The position numbers and the translations under genes were made by a program. The notes under the pieces were generated by a model that worked only from the letters and a program-made list of their open reading frames with translations, had not been told where the DNA came from and searched no databases. Shown here in pieces: positions 1-10,835 of a stretch of 64,000 nt of DNA (position 1 is the stretch's first letter; each line of letters begins with the position of its first letter). This DNA comes from Zymoseptoria tritici IPO323 (Eukaryota > Ascomycota > Dothideomycetes > Mycosphaerellales > Mycosphaerellaceae), in the NCBI RefSeq assembly GCF_000219625.1, contig NC_018209.1, forward strand, positions 1,302,001 through 1,366,000, given 5' to 3'.

Positions 1-124
1 GCTTTTTCGACTTTGGCAAGACTATGCATCTGTGACTGCAATCACCCGTGCCTTGGTAATGTACCTTGAGGTCCGAGTACGTTTCATCGTTGAAGAGCAA
101 CGGAAGATCGGCTGTGAGTCCCAT
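1..124 (-). CDS. BTB/POZ-like protein, cut by left window edge
   Basis: The minus strand has an ATG at 124 followed by 41 open codons running off the window. The peptide begins MGLTADLPLLFNDETYSDLK and continues with a His-Arg-Cys-Ile-Val-Leu-Pro stretch. This matches the start of the BTB fold in the other family members here: 'LF.D..YSD', then a basic 'CH+.I.' strand, most like the genes at 30381-30974 and 33944-34660. BTB domains mediate protein dimerisation and often bind cullin-3 ligase; a function for this member is not known. The upstream block at 283-410 lies at the same distance as in the gene at 1836-2693, supporting this start. Only the N-terminal third of the BTB domain is visible, so intactness cannot be judged. 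Confidence 0.6.
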   Translation of the reverse strand, partial: MGLTADLPLLFNDETYSDLKVHYQGTGDCSHRCIVLPKSKK

Positions 125-974
125 GGCTGCTGGATATCGATCCTGTGACGTAAACACTGCGCGGTGGATCGTTGTACAGTGGGCCAGCTTTTGACTTGGG
201 TGTGTGTGCTGATGATCAGGTCCGATCTGTCTCCATCCGTGAGATTGTGGGTACTGATGTCGTGGGAGGCTTGACAGACTGTTCGAAGTTGGAAAGACGA
301 AGTGAAGTGTTTGTTTTGCAAACGAAGCCATCCAGACGACGAAAAGTACCGGGAAAGAGCTAAGCCGAATCGGGGCTAATGAAGTTGGAGTGAATGAGCT
401 TAGACATTGGATATGAGTAGGCACGACTGCTGTATACAATCGGCTTACTGACCGATCTATAGCGGCTACAATGTCGCATGTTCTCAATAGGCCTCACGAT
501 CTGAAACCTCGCAGGAATCCCGATGACTTCACACCTCTAAAGTCTAATATTCGGACACGACTTCCACGCCTCCTGACCCTTTCCTCCCAGCGAAGACGCC
601 CGCATCTTAGTTTCTGCATCTACTAAAACCGTGGCATAGTTGCGAGCAGTATTTTGCACATCGTTCTGCGTCGTGCATCTTCAATGGCATGGCTTCGGGT
701 GGCGACATAGTCGCAACTGTCACGTTCTCCTTGGTACTGGTCCGCCCGATCGTGTCTCTTGCAAGCAAGGTCGTGATTCCATGTGGCATCTGCATCTGTC
801 CTGAGGCATAGCATTGCGTATGAATGAGACTCAGGGTTCATGACCGACCATAAACATGGAAGCGATCGATGAGTGGCTGCCACCTGTGCCGTTGAAGCTC
901 TTCAATCCAGAACAGAGCTTTCTCACCTCCCTTCCAACCGAACAGCCACTCCATCTGAACTCCCACAAAAACCC
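125..974. other. intergenic, contains BTB-type upstream block
   Basis: Apart from the conserved upstream block at 283-410 I see no convincing gene. The short reading frames on either strand lack splice partners, recognisable domains or a good start context. Confidence 0.4.
283..410 (-). promoter_or_regulatory. conserved BTB-family upstream block
   Basis: The plus strand reads GACGAAGTGAAGTG, then TGCAAACGAAG, then GCTAAGCCGAA, and ends GAGTGAATGAGCTT. The same ordered words recur at 2853-2965 (upstream of the 1836-2693 gene) and at 29865-30000. In the first two cases the block starts about 160 bp upstream of a minus-strand BTB ATG. It may be promoter, 5' UTR or simply preserved by recent duplication; only the repetition is observed. 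Confidence 0.45.
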
Positions 975-1601
975 ATGAAGCTCACCCTCGCTCTCCTTGC
1001 TGTACTCGCGGCTCTCCTCTGGCAAGTCCAGTCCCGCTCCTGTGACGTGGACAGAGACAAGAAAGGCCCGGACGATCCTTCCTGCCCAGTCGCCAACGAA
1101 AGATTCGTCACCAAAAGGTTCTGTGTATGTGCATCCACTCCCATCGAGGTCGACTTTCGGTAGTGAGTGCTAACAAGCTTGGTAGGTCCACTATGGCAGT
1201 CCCGGGACCACACATGCTTCATTCGAATGCCACAAGCCCTTCAAGTACAAGAGCTTCTGGATCAAGGACTGGGTCCATGACGAGAAGGCAGAGATGATCA
1301 AGTGCCAGGAGAGTGATAGGGGTGCGTTGGCCTGCATGGGACCTAAGTTTCATCAGCTGCTGTGTGTGATCGATGCGCTGACGCCGAGGAGTCGGGGTTG
1401 GAGCGCGCAGGTGTTCGTGGTGAGGTGACCTGCGAAAACGATCATCTGAGGACGTGCTGGAGATATGGCGGACCTGGAGAAGCGATGGAGAATTCGAATT
1501 GGAATAGCGATGTGGTTATTTGTTGTACTCAGAAGTTGTCCATTCTCGCGGAACCACTGCATTGTCAACTCCTTCTGTTTGCCTATGAATATCGAGGCTG
1601 A
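975..1601 (+). CDS. small secreted cysteine-rich protein (candidate effector)
   Basis: Three-exon model: 975-1124, 1186-1321, 1411-1601, giving 158 aa. Intron 1 (61 bp) has GTATGT, branch TGCTAAC and TAG; intron 2 (89 bp) has GTGCGT, branch CTGAC and GCGCAG. All phases agree. The N-terminus MKLTLALLAVLAALLWQVQS is a clear signal peptide, and the mature protein of about 138 aa has ten cysteines, including a Cys-Cys pair near the end. There is no membrane segment after the signal. I recognise no family; size, secretion and cysteine content fit fungal apoplastic effectors, but that is inference. Unspliced reading through intron 2 also stays open for a while and stops at 1428, so an isoform is possible. 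It lies next to BTB-like genes, 3.4 kb from the transposon block. Confidence 0.6.
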
Positions 1602-1835
1602 CTGCCGTGGGTTCATGCGTGACTATCCAGCCAGCACAGACTGACATTCACATCCATCGTACGCTTCTCCAGACATTGAGATGCACATCCTGGAGATCGG
1701 GTGGTGGAGTTCTGGTTCGACTTCTCTCCTGAAGTCTACCACAGCACTCCTTGCCTTCCCCTGCTCAAGATGGCCCGATATTATCAACGTTTCCGACCGG
1801 CAACTCGTACCCTTCTTCCACTGAGCTCGCAAGTC

Positions 1836-2693
1836 TTACTTGGCGGCTCCAGCTGCGTCTACTGCGACGAACTTCACCTTGGATTGCCTGATCGGAAGCT
1901 CTGTCATGAAAATACCCTTGCTTTCTTCGTCGCTGAATCTGCGGCGCTTGAGTGGAGGCCCGGATCTTGGTGTAGCTTCTTTCTCGCTGGCAATGGTCTG
2001 TTCAGGCTTGACAGTAGCTTTGTGTGAAATGATCGGCTTGTAAGAGCTGGGCGCAGTCTTCTCCCGAGCTGGAGGAGCGTCGACTTCCATGGGCACAACA
2101 TCCTTGAGCACGACCTCCTTCGAACTGAAGACATTCCCGCTAGTCGCCACCCCGACCGAGGCGAGGAATGTCTTGACGTTTTCGTAGGACAACTGACCAC
2201 GACGAGATGCCAGAAGTAGCTCGGGCATACGCTTCATCTCGATTCGATCTGCCAACATGAGGTCCTCTTCCTCGCTCAGATTGCGCAACGCGGCGATGAC
2301 TTTTGCTGTCCGCCTGGAATTCTCAGAGAACATCGCTTGCTTTTCCAAAGCTGTCCTAGCCGCTTGCTGGAGATCCTCCATTCCCCAACGCTCTGCAATC
2401 TCCAACACGTCAATGCAAGATCTATAACTGAAGCCTTCAAGTGTCCTGGTCTCATCGAAGTCGTACATCGACAGTATTGCCAGACGTGCGGCTTTGTAAG
2501 TCTCTCCCGAGAGGTCCAGTTCGTTGTATTCGATTCCGCAGGTCTCCTTGCAGGTGCAATCATTGCGGAGTAATGGCGCCGCGGAGAAGACAACGCTCTT
2601 GTGACATCCCCAGCATTCAGCTCCGAACATGACGATGAGATCCGACTCTGGGTCATCTTGGAGGATCTCTCGAAGGGCGAAGTCGAGACTCAT
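1836..2693 (-). CDS. BTB/POZ-like protein with C-terminal basic motif
   Basis: Single-exon frame of 285 aa. Residues about 17-110 look like a BTB fold: SDLIVMFGAECWGCHKSVVF at the start, then a hydrophobic L.LSMYDF strand and a helical repeat region to about residue 190. A family tail motif 'LADRIEMKRMPELL' (about 148-161) is shared with the genes at 3364 and 30381. The last 90 residues look disordered and hold PLKRRRF, a likely nuclear localisation signal, near residue 250. Such fungal BTB proteins are common in Dothideomycetes and mostly uncharacterised; adaptor or ligase-substrate roles are known for the fold. The family-specific upstream block lies at 2853-2965. No stop codons or frameshifts are seen, so it is not visibly damaged by RIP despite paralogs nearby. 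Confidence 0.75.
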   Translation of the reverse strand: MSLDFALREILQDDPESDLIVMFGAECWGCHKSVVFSAAPLLRNDCTCKETCGIEYNELDLSGETYKAARLAILSMYDFDETRTLEGFSYRSCIDVLEIAERWGMEDLQQAARTALEKQAMFSENSRRTAKVIAALRNLSEEEDLMLADRIEMKRMPELLLASRRGQLSYENVKTFLASVGVATSGNVFSSKEVVLKDVVPMEVDAPPAREKTAPSSYKPIISHKATVKPEQTIASEKEATPRSGPPLKRRRFSDEESKGIFMTELPIRQSKVKFVAVDAAGAAK

Positions 2694-2852
2694 GATGATG
2701 GTTGGTAATCGGAAGTGCGCAGGCTCCTAGTCGATTGCTGATGTGGCGTCGCTCGTCGATATGTTTGCGCCGATGCCTTTGTAGTACGAAAAGAAGTGTC
2801 GTGGCTCAGGAGAACATTAAGAAAGGATGTGATGAAGGAAGACCTGGTCAAG

Positions 2853-2965
2853 TAGAAGGTGATGAAGTGAGAGGTTGTTATGGAAAGAAAGTAGTTCGGA
2901 CGGCCAGAAAGTATCTGAAAGAAGCTAAACCGAAGGTGGCTCGTGAATCTCAAGTGAATGTTCCC
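2853..2965 (-). promoter_or_regulatory. conserved BTB-family upstream block
   Basis: Plus-strand words GTGATGAAGTGAGAGG, GTTGTTATGG, AAGAAGCTAAACCGAA and AAGTGAATG occur in the same order as at 283-410 and 29865-30000. The block starts 160 bp upstream of the 2693 ATG. Confidence 0.45.
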
Positions 2966-3363
2966 GGGCGTGCAAATTGAAGCGAGCCTGTCTCGCAGTC
3001 ATGCCTTTATGAAGCACCCTGCGTTTTCGAGACTCTTCTGGCTTTGAACGACCTTACGCTCGAAAGACGAGCAGTGGCGATCGGCCGAGAGTGGGCGTGT
3101 GTGATTGATGCTGGTCTGGTAACAGTGCTCGGGAAGTTTTGTTCTGCGCTTGCTTGTGGTGCTTCGGATGTACTGGGTATGGAGTGGTGCTAAAGCGGCT
3201 CTGAGGCGTCGTGGTCCGAAACTTCGTTGAGGTGTGGATGTATGCGATGCGACTCGGCGGTCGAAGAGATGAGAGTACATTCGCTCAAAATCAGATATCC
3301 CTCCTTCGGATCAACTTCGATGGCCAGACACCTTCGCGGTCGAGATGTTTGTGCCGTGGAATT

Positions 3364-4128
3364 TTACGAGGTTCGACGAATCTTGCTCGGCCGACCACCC
3401 CCTTCGCCAATAGCCTTTGACGAATCGCTTTCATGTTTGAGGCTGATCTTCTCCGTCTTCGCTATTGTGGTATCTCCAGCAGCAGCGGCCTCCTCCATCC
3501 CGAATTGTGTGTCTCCTGCGAGCGCCTCTTCAGGCTCAACAACCTTCTTGCGAAAACTCATCGTGTCCATCCACTTCTTGACGGTGTCAACGTGGATATT
3601 CTCTCGCGTTTTGTGATTTTCAAGCAATTCGGGCGTACGCTCGATCTCAAGCTCCTCTGCAAATCGCTCAAGCTCTGAGTTGCCGGTACAGTACAGATCT
3701 AGGATGATCCGGCTGAACTTCTCAATATCCTTTTCTTCGTCAATGACCTGGCGCAAGACCTTGTCGACAATACTCTTCAAATCGATGCGATTGTACTCCT
3801 TCGCTAGATGAGCCAGGCCCACCAGTCCCCTGGTTTGAGCATGGAGGTCGGACAGCTCGGACTCGACACCTCCGTACATTGACATCAACATGATCTCGAC
3901 CTGGTCCCCCTCGCATTCACAGGCAATACCCAAGGAAATGTGGGTTCTTCCTTCGTCGTCGACGCCTATGCTTTTCAAGTCTCGGAACTTACCAGATGCC
4001 TCGTGAACGATGCATTTGTGGCGGTACCAGTGATCGTAGTCAAGATGCACGACCAGGTCGGAATTTTTCTGCTGGTTGAACAGCTTGGAGGTGTCTACCG
4101 CGGTACCCTTCACAGGCGATTTGGGCAC
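3364..4128 (-). CDS. BTB/POZ-like protein
   Basis: Single-exon frame of 254 aa. The BTB-like part begins at about residue 13 (LFNQQKNSDLVVHLDYDHWY, then RHKCIVHEASGKF), and a helical region follows to about residue 180. The tail motif 'FAEELEIERTPELL' matches the sister genes at 1836 and 30381. The C-terminus is acidic, then basic (RPSKIRRTS), a possible nuclear signal. It is the paralog of 30381-30974: their 3' flanks (2990-3363 and 30000-30380) and upstream regions (4289-4425 and 31149-31280) also resemble each other, so the duplication covered gene plus flanks. Substrate or partner is unknown. Confidence 0.72.
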   Translation of the reverse strand: MPKSPVKGTAVDTSKLFNQQKNSDLVVHLDYDHWYRHKCIVHEASGKFRDLKSIGVDDEGRTHISLGIACECEGDQVEIMLMSMYGGVESELSDLHAQTRGLVGLAHLAKEYNRIDLKSIVDKVLRQVIDEEKDIEKFSRIILDLYCTGNSELERFAEELEIERTPELLENHKTRENIHVDTVKKWMDTMSFRKKVVEPEEALAGDTQFGMEEAAAAGDTTIAKTEKISLKHESDSSKAIGEGGGRPSKIRRTS

Positions 4129-4288
4129 ATCGAACTTGGCGTTGTTGAACTTTATCGTGATGGCGTGCCGGGGGGTGGGATGCAGATTGCAATTGCGCTT
4201 GCGGTATCGAAGAGAGCGCCGTTGGTCGTGACGCTGAAGTCGACCGTTCTGGTCAAGGTAGTCGTCGTCGAGAAGTGATCATTCCGTT

Positions 4289-4425
4289 GGTGGAAGTTGA
4301 TGAAGTGAAAGTGGTGCCAGCGAAGCTTACAAGCTACATGAAAAAAGGGGGGGCGATTCAGGCTGAAGTGGGTCCGACGTCAATAGAAGTGAATGAGCGT
4401 TGTCCGCCAGCAAGCGAACCACCGG
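4289..4425 (-). promoter_or_regulatory. upstream block shared with the 30381-30974 gene
   Basis: Words GAAGTTGATGAAGTGAAAG, GTGCCAGCGAAG and GAAGTGAATGAGCGTTGTC, then CAGCAAGCG, appear here and, with few changes, at 31149-31280. Both copies start 160-175 bp upstream of a minus-strand BTB ATG. The GAAGTGAATGAGC core also appears at about 32320 upstream of the plus-strand BTB gene at 32648. Confidence 0.5.
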
Positions 4426-4812
4426 GAACTCTTCAAGGAGTTTCGCTGGCGTTGAATCGCGATCCATTAGAGTTCCTGCCATTCGAAGACAGGCAACTTG
4501 GAATGTTATGAGGTCCTGACTTGCCCATCTTTCGCTACCGGAGAAGGAAGGCATGATTTTCGGAGCATGAGTATCATAGGACTTCTTGGTGCCGGCCGAC
4601 GACAAGCCGAGGAATGACCTGTACGCTCAAATATGACTCTGTAAAAATCCTCCTCTTGATGCGATCCCGCGCTCTGCTCATGCCGCATCTATTCATCTTC
4701 GGGTTCCGCGGCAACATCGTGTTGTAGAGAAACCTCCACGAGTTGTTTCGTGTCGTTCTGTACCATTGCGGAACCTGTGCAAATGAAGTCTGAAGAGGTG
4801 TAGACTATCGGA

Positions 4813-4969
4813 TTACTCAAAGAGTGTTGGTGCTGAGAAATTCTTGGCTTCGGACGGTACAGGCGCATCTCGTTGTCGTCGATGAACTCGCTTCGGAAAG
4901 AGTTGATGTTTGTTGGGGCCTGAGGCCTCTGATTGCTTAGTCATTGCTTCACGAGCGTAAGGTAAGATA
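4813..4969 (-). pseudogene. 3' piece of a gene split by the 23-kb transposon
   Basis: On the minus strand a frame runs from the transposon junction through an ATG at about 4949 to a TAA at 4815-4813. If the transposon and one copy of the 5-bp target duplication are ignored, this frame is in phase with the open frame ending at 28129 on the other side. The encoded tail is basic and polar with no domain I recognise. A second frame here (ending TAG near 4690, reading SFRSEFIDDNEMRLYRPKP) also looks protein-like and could be the true 3' exon if an intron lay at the insertion point. Either way the gene no longer reaches its own end. Confidence 0.45.
4965..4969. repeat. target-site duplication AGATA, left copy
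   Basis: AGATA immediately precedes the LTR terminus TGTTGTG; the right copy is at 28129-28133, directly after the terminus CTACAACA. Five base pairs is usual for Ty1/copia integration. Confidence 0.9.
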
Positions 4970-5140
4970 TGTTGTGATTAGACTTAAGCTGAGTGGAAGA
5001 AGACCTCTAATTAGCAGGTATATATTGTTATATAGAGAGAATCTTAAGTATAAGATTCTTACTTTAGCTATCTGTGTGTAGGAATGCCTTAGCACTAGTT
5101 ATATGTACTTTACTAATAGTTAGTCTAATAATCTATAACA
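4970..5140 (-). repeat. copia A 3' LTR
   Basis: 171 bp, begins TGTTGTGATTAGAC and ends ATCTATAACA on the plus strand. It aligns end to end with 27958-28128, 51512-51682 and 57696-57866; differences are mostly C-to-T or G-to-A. Confidence 0.92.
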
Positions 5141-6216
5141 CTCCCTTATTAGCAGCTGTATTATTACGAGCTATCTATTACCTAAATATAGCAGGTATTT
5201 ACCTACTACGTAGCTAATGCTTAGCTTTAGCTTGTTAAAAAGTATCTTCTTCTAGCTTTTTTATTCCTCTACTTTATAATCTACACCTCTTATTTATTTA
5301 GCTAATTTATTAGCTAATCTATTATCTATCCCTTATAGCTATTAATAATATAATCTATATTACTAGCTATAGCTTCTAGAAGAAGAGCAGCTTTTTCTAT
5401 CCCTAGGAAAACCTTCTAGCAAGTTATTAATAAAGCAAGAGCTATTAGTAGTAGAGATCTCTTATAGATCTATAAAGATAGTTCTATAGCATATTAGACT
5501 ATATATTAACTTATTAGAGGAGAGATAAATAGATACTATAATAGAGTAAATGTTAGGGCTTAGGGTCCCTTCTCTTTTATAGCTTACTTTAATAGGTTTA
5601 TAGCTAAGCTTAATAAGGATCTCCTTACTATAGACTTTATTAATATAGTAATAGAGGAGCTGTATAACCTAAGGGAGTAGGCCTTCCTAGTAGAAAACTA
5701 CCCTAGTCTAATAACTCCTAATCCTTAGGGATTTGTATTATACTATAACTAGACTCCTCTTAGCTAAATATTAAGCTCTAATAAGGCAGAGATAAAGTAG
5801 TAGTTAGTAGTATAGTATCCTATATATATTCTCCTTAAAATCCCTTCTTCCCTAATAGAAACTAACATTCTCCTAGGCTTTAAGTTAAGATTCTAGGGGA
5901 ATTAGCTTAGTCTTTTAGTAGTAGTTTTAGGGGGGTAGGCTATAGATTCTAGAACATACTCTAATACTTTTAAGTTTTTATAGAAAAGTTTTCCTTTAGC
6001 TAGGTGTTTTTCTTATAGTTTCTTAAATACTTTTATAGAGGTATATAGTTGCCTCCTTTCCTTTATATAGATAAGAATAAAATAAGTATTCTAAGTATTA
6101 TACTTCTTAGTTTTGTAATAAATAAAATAGTATAATTCTAGGGAGGGAATCCTTCTTAGGTAGGAATATAGGTATTAAGGCATAAATTTAAGAGTAATTT
6201 CCCTCTTCTTATTAAG

Positions 6217-6288
6217 GGCTAGTTAGTCTAGTAGTATAATTTCTAACTACAAATTAGAAGGTTATAGGTTTAATTCCTATATTAGCCT
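6217..6288 (+). pseudogene. tRNA-Cys-like pseudogene inside copia A
   Basis: A cloverleaf can be drawn: acceptor GGCTAGT with ATTAGCC (7 pairs, one G-T), D arm GTCTAGTAGTATAAT, anticodon stem TCTAA/TTAGA around loop CTACAAA, and T stem ATAGG/CCTAT around TTTAATT. The present anticodon ACA and the three departures from tRNA consensus (TAG for TGG in the D loop, ATAAT for ATGAT, TTTAATT for TTCAATT) are all explained by TpG-to-TpA or CpA-to-TpA changes. The ancestor would then have had anticodon GCA (Cys). It is unlikely to be functional now. The same sequence is at 52759-52829 in copy B. Confidence 0.55.
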
Positions 6289-6292
6289 CTCT

Positions 6293-6339
6293 TATATGTC
6301 TATATTAGCTGCCTAATATAGATATATAAGTATCTTTTT
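6293..6339 (+). other. hairpin plus T-run downstream of tRNA-like sequence
   Basis: TCTATATTAG and CTAATATAGA (6299-6322) form a perfect 10-bp stem around CTGC, extendable by several A-T pairs, followed by TTTTT at 6335-6339. This is the layout of a Pol III-type transcript end or a short interspersed element tail. Copy B keeps the hairpin with small changes. Confidence 0.4.
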
Positions 6340-9300
6340 GCTAGATTTATAGATCTATATATTAGAGGATAGTGTTTAGGGATTTTAGTTTTGTTAGACA
6401 GTCTATAAGCTATATATCTGTCCTTACAAACTCTACCTTAATACTCCCCTTATTATGTTATTCTCTATAGTAATAGTTCCTAAGAGAGATATGTCTTAAT
6501 CTTTTAGAGTTAGTATAGTTTTCTATAAGGCTAATAGCTAATTAATTGTCTACTTTAATAAGGATAGTAGAAATGCTTTTAGCCTAGGTAAAGGGCTAGA
6601 GCTTATTAATAAGATTCCTTACCTAATTTACTTCTCTTATTGCCTTAGTAAGAAAGAGGTATTCTGCCTTAGTACTAGATAGTACTACTTCTTTCTATAG
6701 TTAAGATCTCTAGATAACTAGGCCTCTTGCAATTTTAAAGAGTATTCCTAAGGTAGACCTAAATATGCTAGGATTACTAGCAAAGTTAGAGTCTAAGAAT
6801 ATTTTAATCTAAATTTGCTCCTTAGTTTTCCTATATATAAGGCACTTATTAATTATGCCTGCAATATATCTCTAGATATGTTTAGCTACCTAAATATGCA
6901 AAGGTCCTAGGTTCTAAAGGAACCTTGCATAGTAGTTAATAGCAAAACTAATATCTAGTCTAGTATAGTTTAACAGATATTGCAGTTCCCTAATAATCTT
7001 ATTAAAGAGATTATAGTCCTCCTTTGTTCCCTTATCCTAGAGGGGTTTAAGGAGGGTATTAAGGGGGTACTTAATACTCTTTGCATTACTAAGACTATAT
7101 CCTTAAAGTTTGTCTCTAGAATAGTGTTCCTAAGAGACAGATATAGAGCTATCTTTCCTTTCCTTTAGGTAAAGTCTAAGAAAGACATTAGTATTAACAA
7201 CCTTAATTATATACTTCTACTCTAATCCCTTAATTAGCTTGTTAATCTTATAGTCTAACTGTCTAAAGATCTAGAAGTTATCTATATAAAGGAGAACAAG
7301 GATGCCTTTCCCTTAAAAGAGGTAAGCATTGCTAATAGTTCTTATTAGACTAAGCTTTTAGAGAGTGTCTATAGTATTATAATATTAAAGAGTAGCTGCC
7401 TACTTAAGCCTATATAGTCCTTTCTTAACATATATAATATACTTATAGGCATCTTTCTTAAAGAGATAAGCTCCCTCTAGTAGCTTAATAAAGATCTGCT
7501 TATCTAGGTTTGGATTTAGGAATGTAGTCTTAATATTAACTTATCTCCTCTTTTAGCTAAAGTTAACTAAGAGGGACAGAAGTATTCTCCCTATTATAGC
7601 TCTTAGGGTAGGAGCAAAGGTATTAATACATCGACATCCGCACTTCCATTGCACACCCAATATTGACCCGATCATTACCAAACACGCACTATTCGAAAGC
7701 CCTTATCAAGGCCGTTCCAACGAACCCGCATTTACCCCGCTGCCCTTAAAACCTACGCCGCTACTAGAGTTCAAAGATTCACCTTGTTGCCCCCTTTGGG
7801 GTGCAAATTTTGAAAGCTGGACCCTAAACTCCGGGATTTGGCCCCTACCTCCGAAACCTTATTCCGACCTTACCTCCCCTATACTCGGAATATTCCCTGT
7901 TTAGGGTATTGCATAAGGAAGGTTTATAACCTATACTATAACACTTTAACACACTATAACACAACTAATACGCCGCCGATTCGGACGCCGTGTAGCCCGT
8001 TTAAAAGCCCTCGACGAGAGCTTTTATTCTAGCTATTAAACGCCTAATTTAGTCGAAGTTTAAAAGAGCTAAAGGCCAAATAAGAGTAGTGTTCCTAGGA
8101 TATATAAACATATATATATACTTAGTTCTCTCTATACTAGAGTTACCTATTGTCCTACGCCGCCGAGAGAGGAAGCTAAAGGAGTAGTGTAGTTTAGTAA
8201 GGACGAATTTGCACCTCTAGGGATTAGAGTAGTAGTACTAGCTATATAGCTAGATACTCTGTATAGAGTATAGGCCTATCTTTCCCTAGAGACAAAGGTT
8301 GTCCCGAACCTGCTATAGCTACCCGTAGAATACTTCTAAAGCCTGCTACAAAGACGTACGTTGCTATAGGCTAGAGTACTTCCTAGAAGCAGAGGTATAT
8401 TTATATATCTCTTCTCTCCTCTTTAAAGTATACCTTCTCCTATACTCTTATATAGTAAGGAGAAGAGTGCCCTAGTATTGTAAGTAGGCTAGGACCCGAA
8501 CGCGATTAGAAATAGAGACAAACAAGCAGCCCTCTTAGCGTAAGACTACTAAGCCTCTTTTTAAACAATAAATAATAATAACAAGATAATGTCTACCGAG
8601 ACGGAAATAACAGACGCAAGCTTAGCCCCTTAGACTCTAAAAGCTACGGCTAGAGGGGACGAGGAAGTTACGTTTAAGTCTCTTAAAACCCTGCCGTTGC
8701 CGAAGGAACTACTAAAAAGAACCGGCATTCCTTTCCTACCTAGGAAAAGGCAAAACCCCTTCGATTTTAGTAACTCCCCGACTCGTAGCCCTTCTCTCGG
8801 AAAGAAACAAACACTTTCTTACACGCCCGCGAACGAGAAGATCCTATAAGCCCGACAGCTACTAGTCGAAGCAGCAGGGGATCTAGTCGGGTTTCTAGGA
8901 GAACAAACCTAGGTTCTTAACCTTCTCGAAGTCTTTCGGTACTTTACCGAGCGTACAGACTTTAGAATAACGTCCTAAATCCTCGCAAAGCAAGTCTCGA
9001 ACCTAGAAATAATAACAAAGAAACTAGTAGCATAGGCGAAGAAGCCTACTTTCGCAGACGTTGTTAAGGGAGATAGCGGATCCGCTACCTCTACCTCTAC
9101 CTCCTTAATAACAAAGACAATATAACAACAACAACAATAATAATAATAACAATAGTAGACGACCGTCTCCTAGAGGGCTAGCAAGCCGAAAGAACAAGCA
9201 GAACTAATGCCTCTTATCCTTGTACTAAAGGATAAAGAGAAGGAACTCGACTAGATCGCAACCCGAGACAAAATTAACGACGCTCTTAAAGGCGAAGACT

Positions 9301-10835
9301 AAGAGCTAGCTATCCTTGCGATAAAGAAATTATTTCAGGGTAATATTGTCCTAAACTTTGCAATAGAGAAAGCCCGCTAACGAACGATCGATAGCCTTAC
9401 TAAGGTTACCGATATCGTAAGCGAGGCACGGGTAATAGAGGACTCTCTCTAGTATAAGGTCGTAGTCTACGGCGTCTCGACCGCGAACTTTAATACGCTA
9501 ACAGGCCTACAGGACATTTAACAAGAAATTAAGACCTTTAATAGAGGTCTTAAACTCGCAGGCACCCTAATTTGGCTAACAAACGAAGAGAGAAGAAGGA
9601 CTCTTACTAGGGCAATAGTTCTAGTAGGTTTTGCTACCGAGGAGGAGGCAAAAAGGGCTATTTAAAACCGTCTATACGTAGGCGCGGACAGCCTAAGAGT
9701 TAAAAAGGCAAAGGATTGTATATAACAGAAAGGGAGGCCCCTAGAACGTTCTATATGTTAGAACACTCTCTATAGATTTTCCACGTTAATCTTAACTAAT
9801 CTATCGAGGCTATAGAGTCTACCTTAGACGTCGCGGTTAAGTAGAAAGCCGACCTTCTACTAGTCTAGGAACTGTAGACTATAGAAGACCCGATAACAGG
9901 CTATAAAGAGACAAGATTTATCGCATACCGGGAATACAACTAGCTATTCCTAACGACTACAGATTCGACAATCCGGCCAAGAACAATACTATATATTAGT
10001 ATAAGACTTAACGTTAATATCTCTCCTATTTTATTAGACGATAGCGACATACTTTCCTTTATTATTTCAGACAAGAAGGGCAACAAGATCTAGATAGTTA
10101 ATCTCTATAACGAGAAGGACCTTCGGGATACCGAGAACCCGCAAAACCGACAAACAATAGAGAGAATCCTCTACTCTCTACGCAACACGTTCCTTCTAAA
10201 TACTCTACTAATAGGAGACTTTAACCTTAGACACCCGTCCTAGGATCTAAGGGGAAAGGATACTACTAGCGCCCGCGAATTTATAGAGTAGATAGAAGAC
10301 TAGGGCTTTACTCTATATAATACGATAGGTATCGGGACCTTCTATAGGCCGTACCTAGACGCAGAGTCGGTCCTAGACCTTATGTTTATAAGAGGATCCC
10401 TATTTACGAAAGAAATCGACTAGAGAACGATTCCGATAGGCTTAGACTATAAGGCTATATCTATAGACCTTATTAGCGCGCAAGATCGAGCCTAATAGAA
10501 GAAAGTAGTTCTAGATATAGCTTCCGCGGATTAGGAACTGTTTACAGATCTCCTAATAAGCAAGGCGACGTCTATTAACTATACGAACTCCCTCGACGAC
10601 ATCGTAGACTCCTTTACCTCGTGTATTACCGAATCGATGCGGGGAGCAATCCTAGAGAAAGTAGTACACGCCTACGTAAAACCTTAGTAGAATAGAGAGC
10701 TACGTACGCTACGCCGTACAATGTCTAGAACATATAGACAGACCTTTACCTGCGGACGTACGCCGACGCTAGACGAGAAAGAGGCGTATACGAAAGCGAG
10801 AAACGAGTACTTCCAAGCTATTAAAACAGCTAAGA

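Larger units (their letters stand above)
5141..7628 (-). mobile_element. copia A internal, 3' third: RT end, RNase H, long 3' non-coding part
   Basis: Collinear with 51683-54166 in copy B. The minus strand carries the RT catalytic region (7274-7294) and RNase H residues down to about 6365. Between RNase H and the polypurine tract there are 1.2 kb with no recognisable domain, which include a tRNA-like sequence at 6217-6288. The last 13 bp (AAAGGTATTAATA, 7616-7628) are the target duplication of the first LINE. Confidence 0.8.

Noticed and set aside
22..321. 99-aa minus-strand frame
   Set aside because: Another frame of the same strand gives the BTB-like start at 124; this one has no domain similarity.
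6217..6288. functional tRNA gene
   Set aside because: D-stem pair and conserved G18 are lost and it lies in a RIP-mutated element; kept as pseudogene only.
6980..7168. 62-aa plus-strand frame, also at 53519-53710
   Set aside because: Lies antisense to copia pol; open only because RIP removed stop-generating contexts on that strand.
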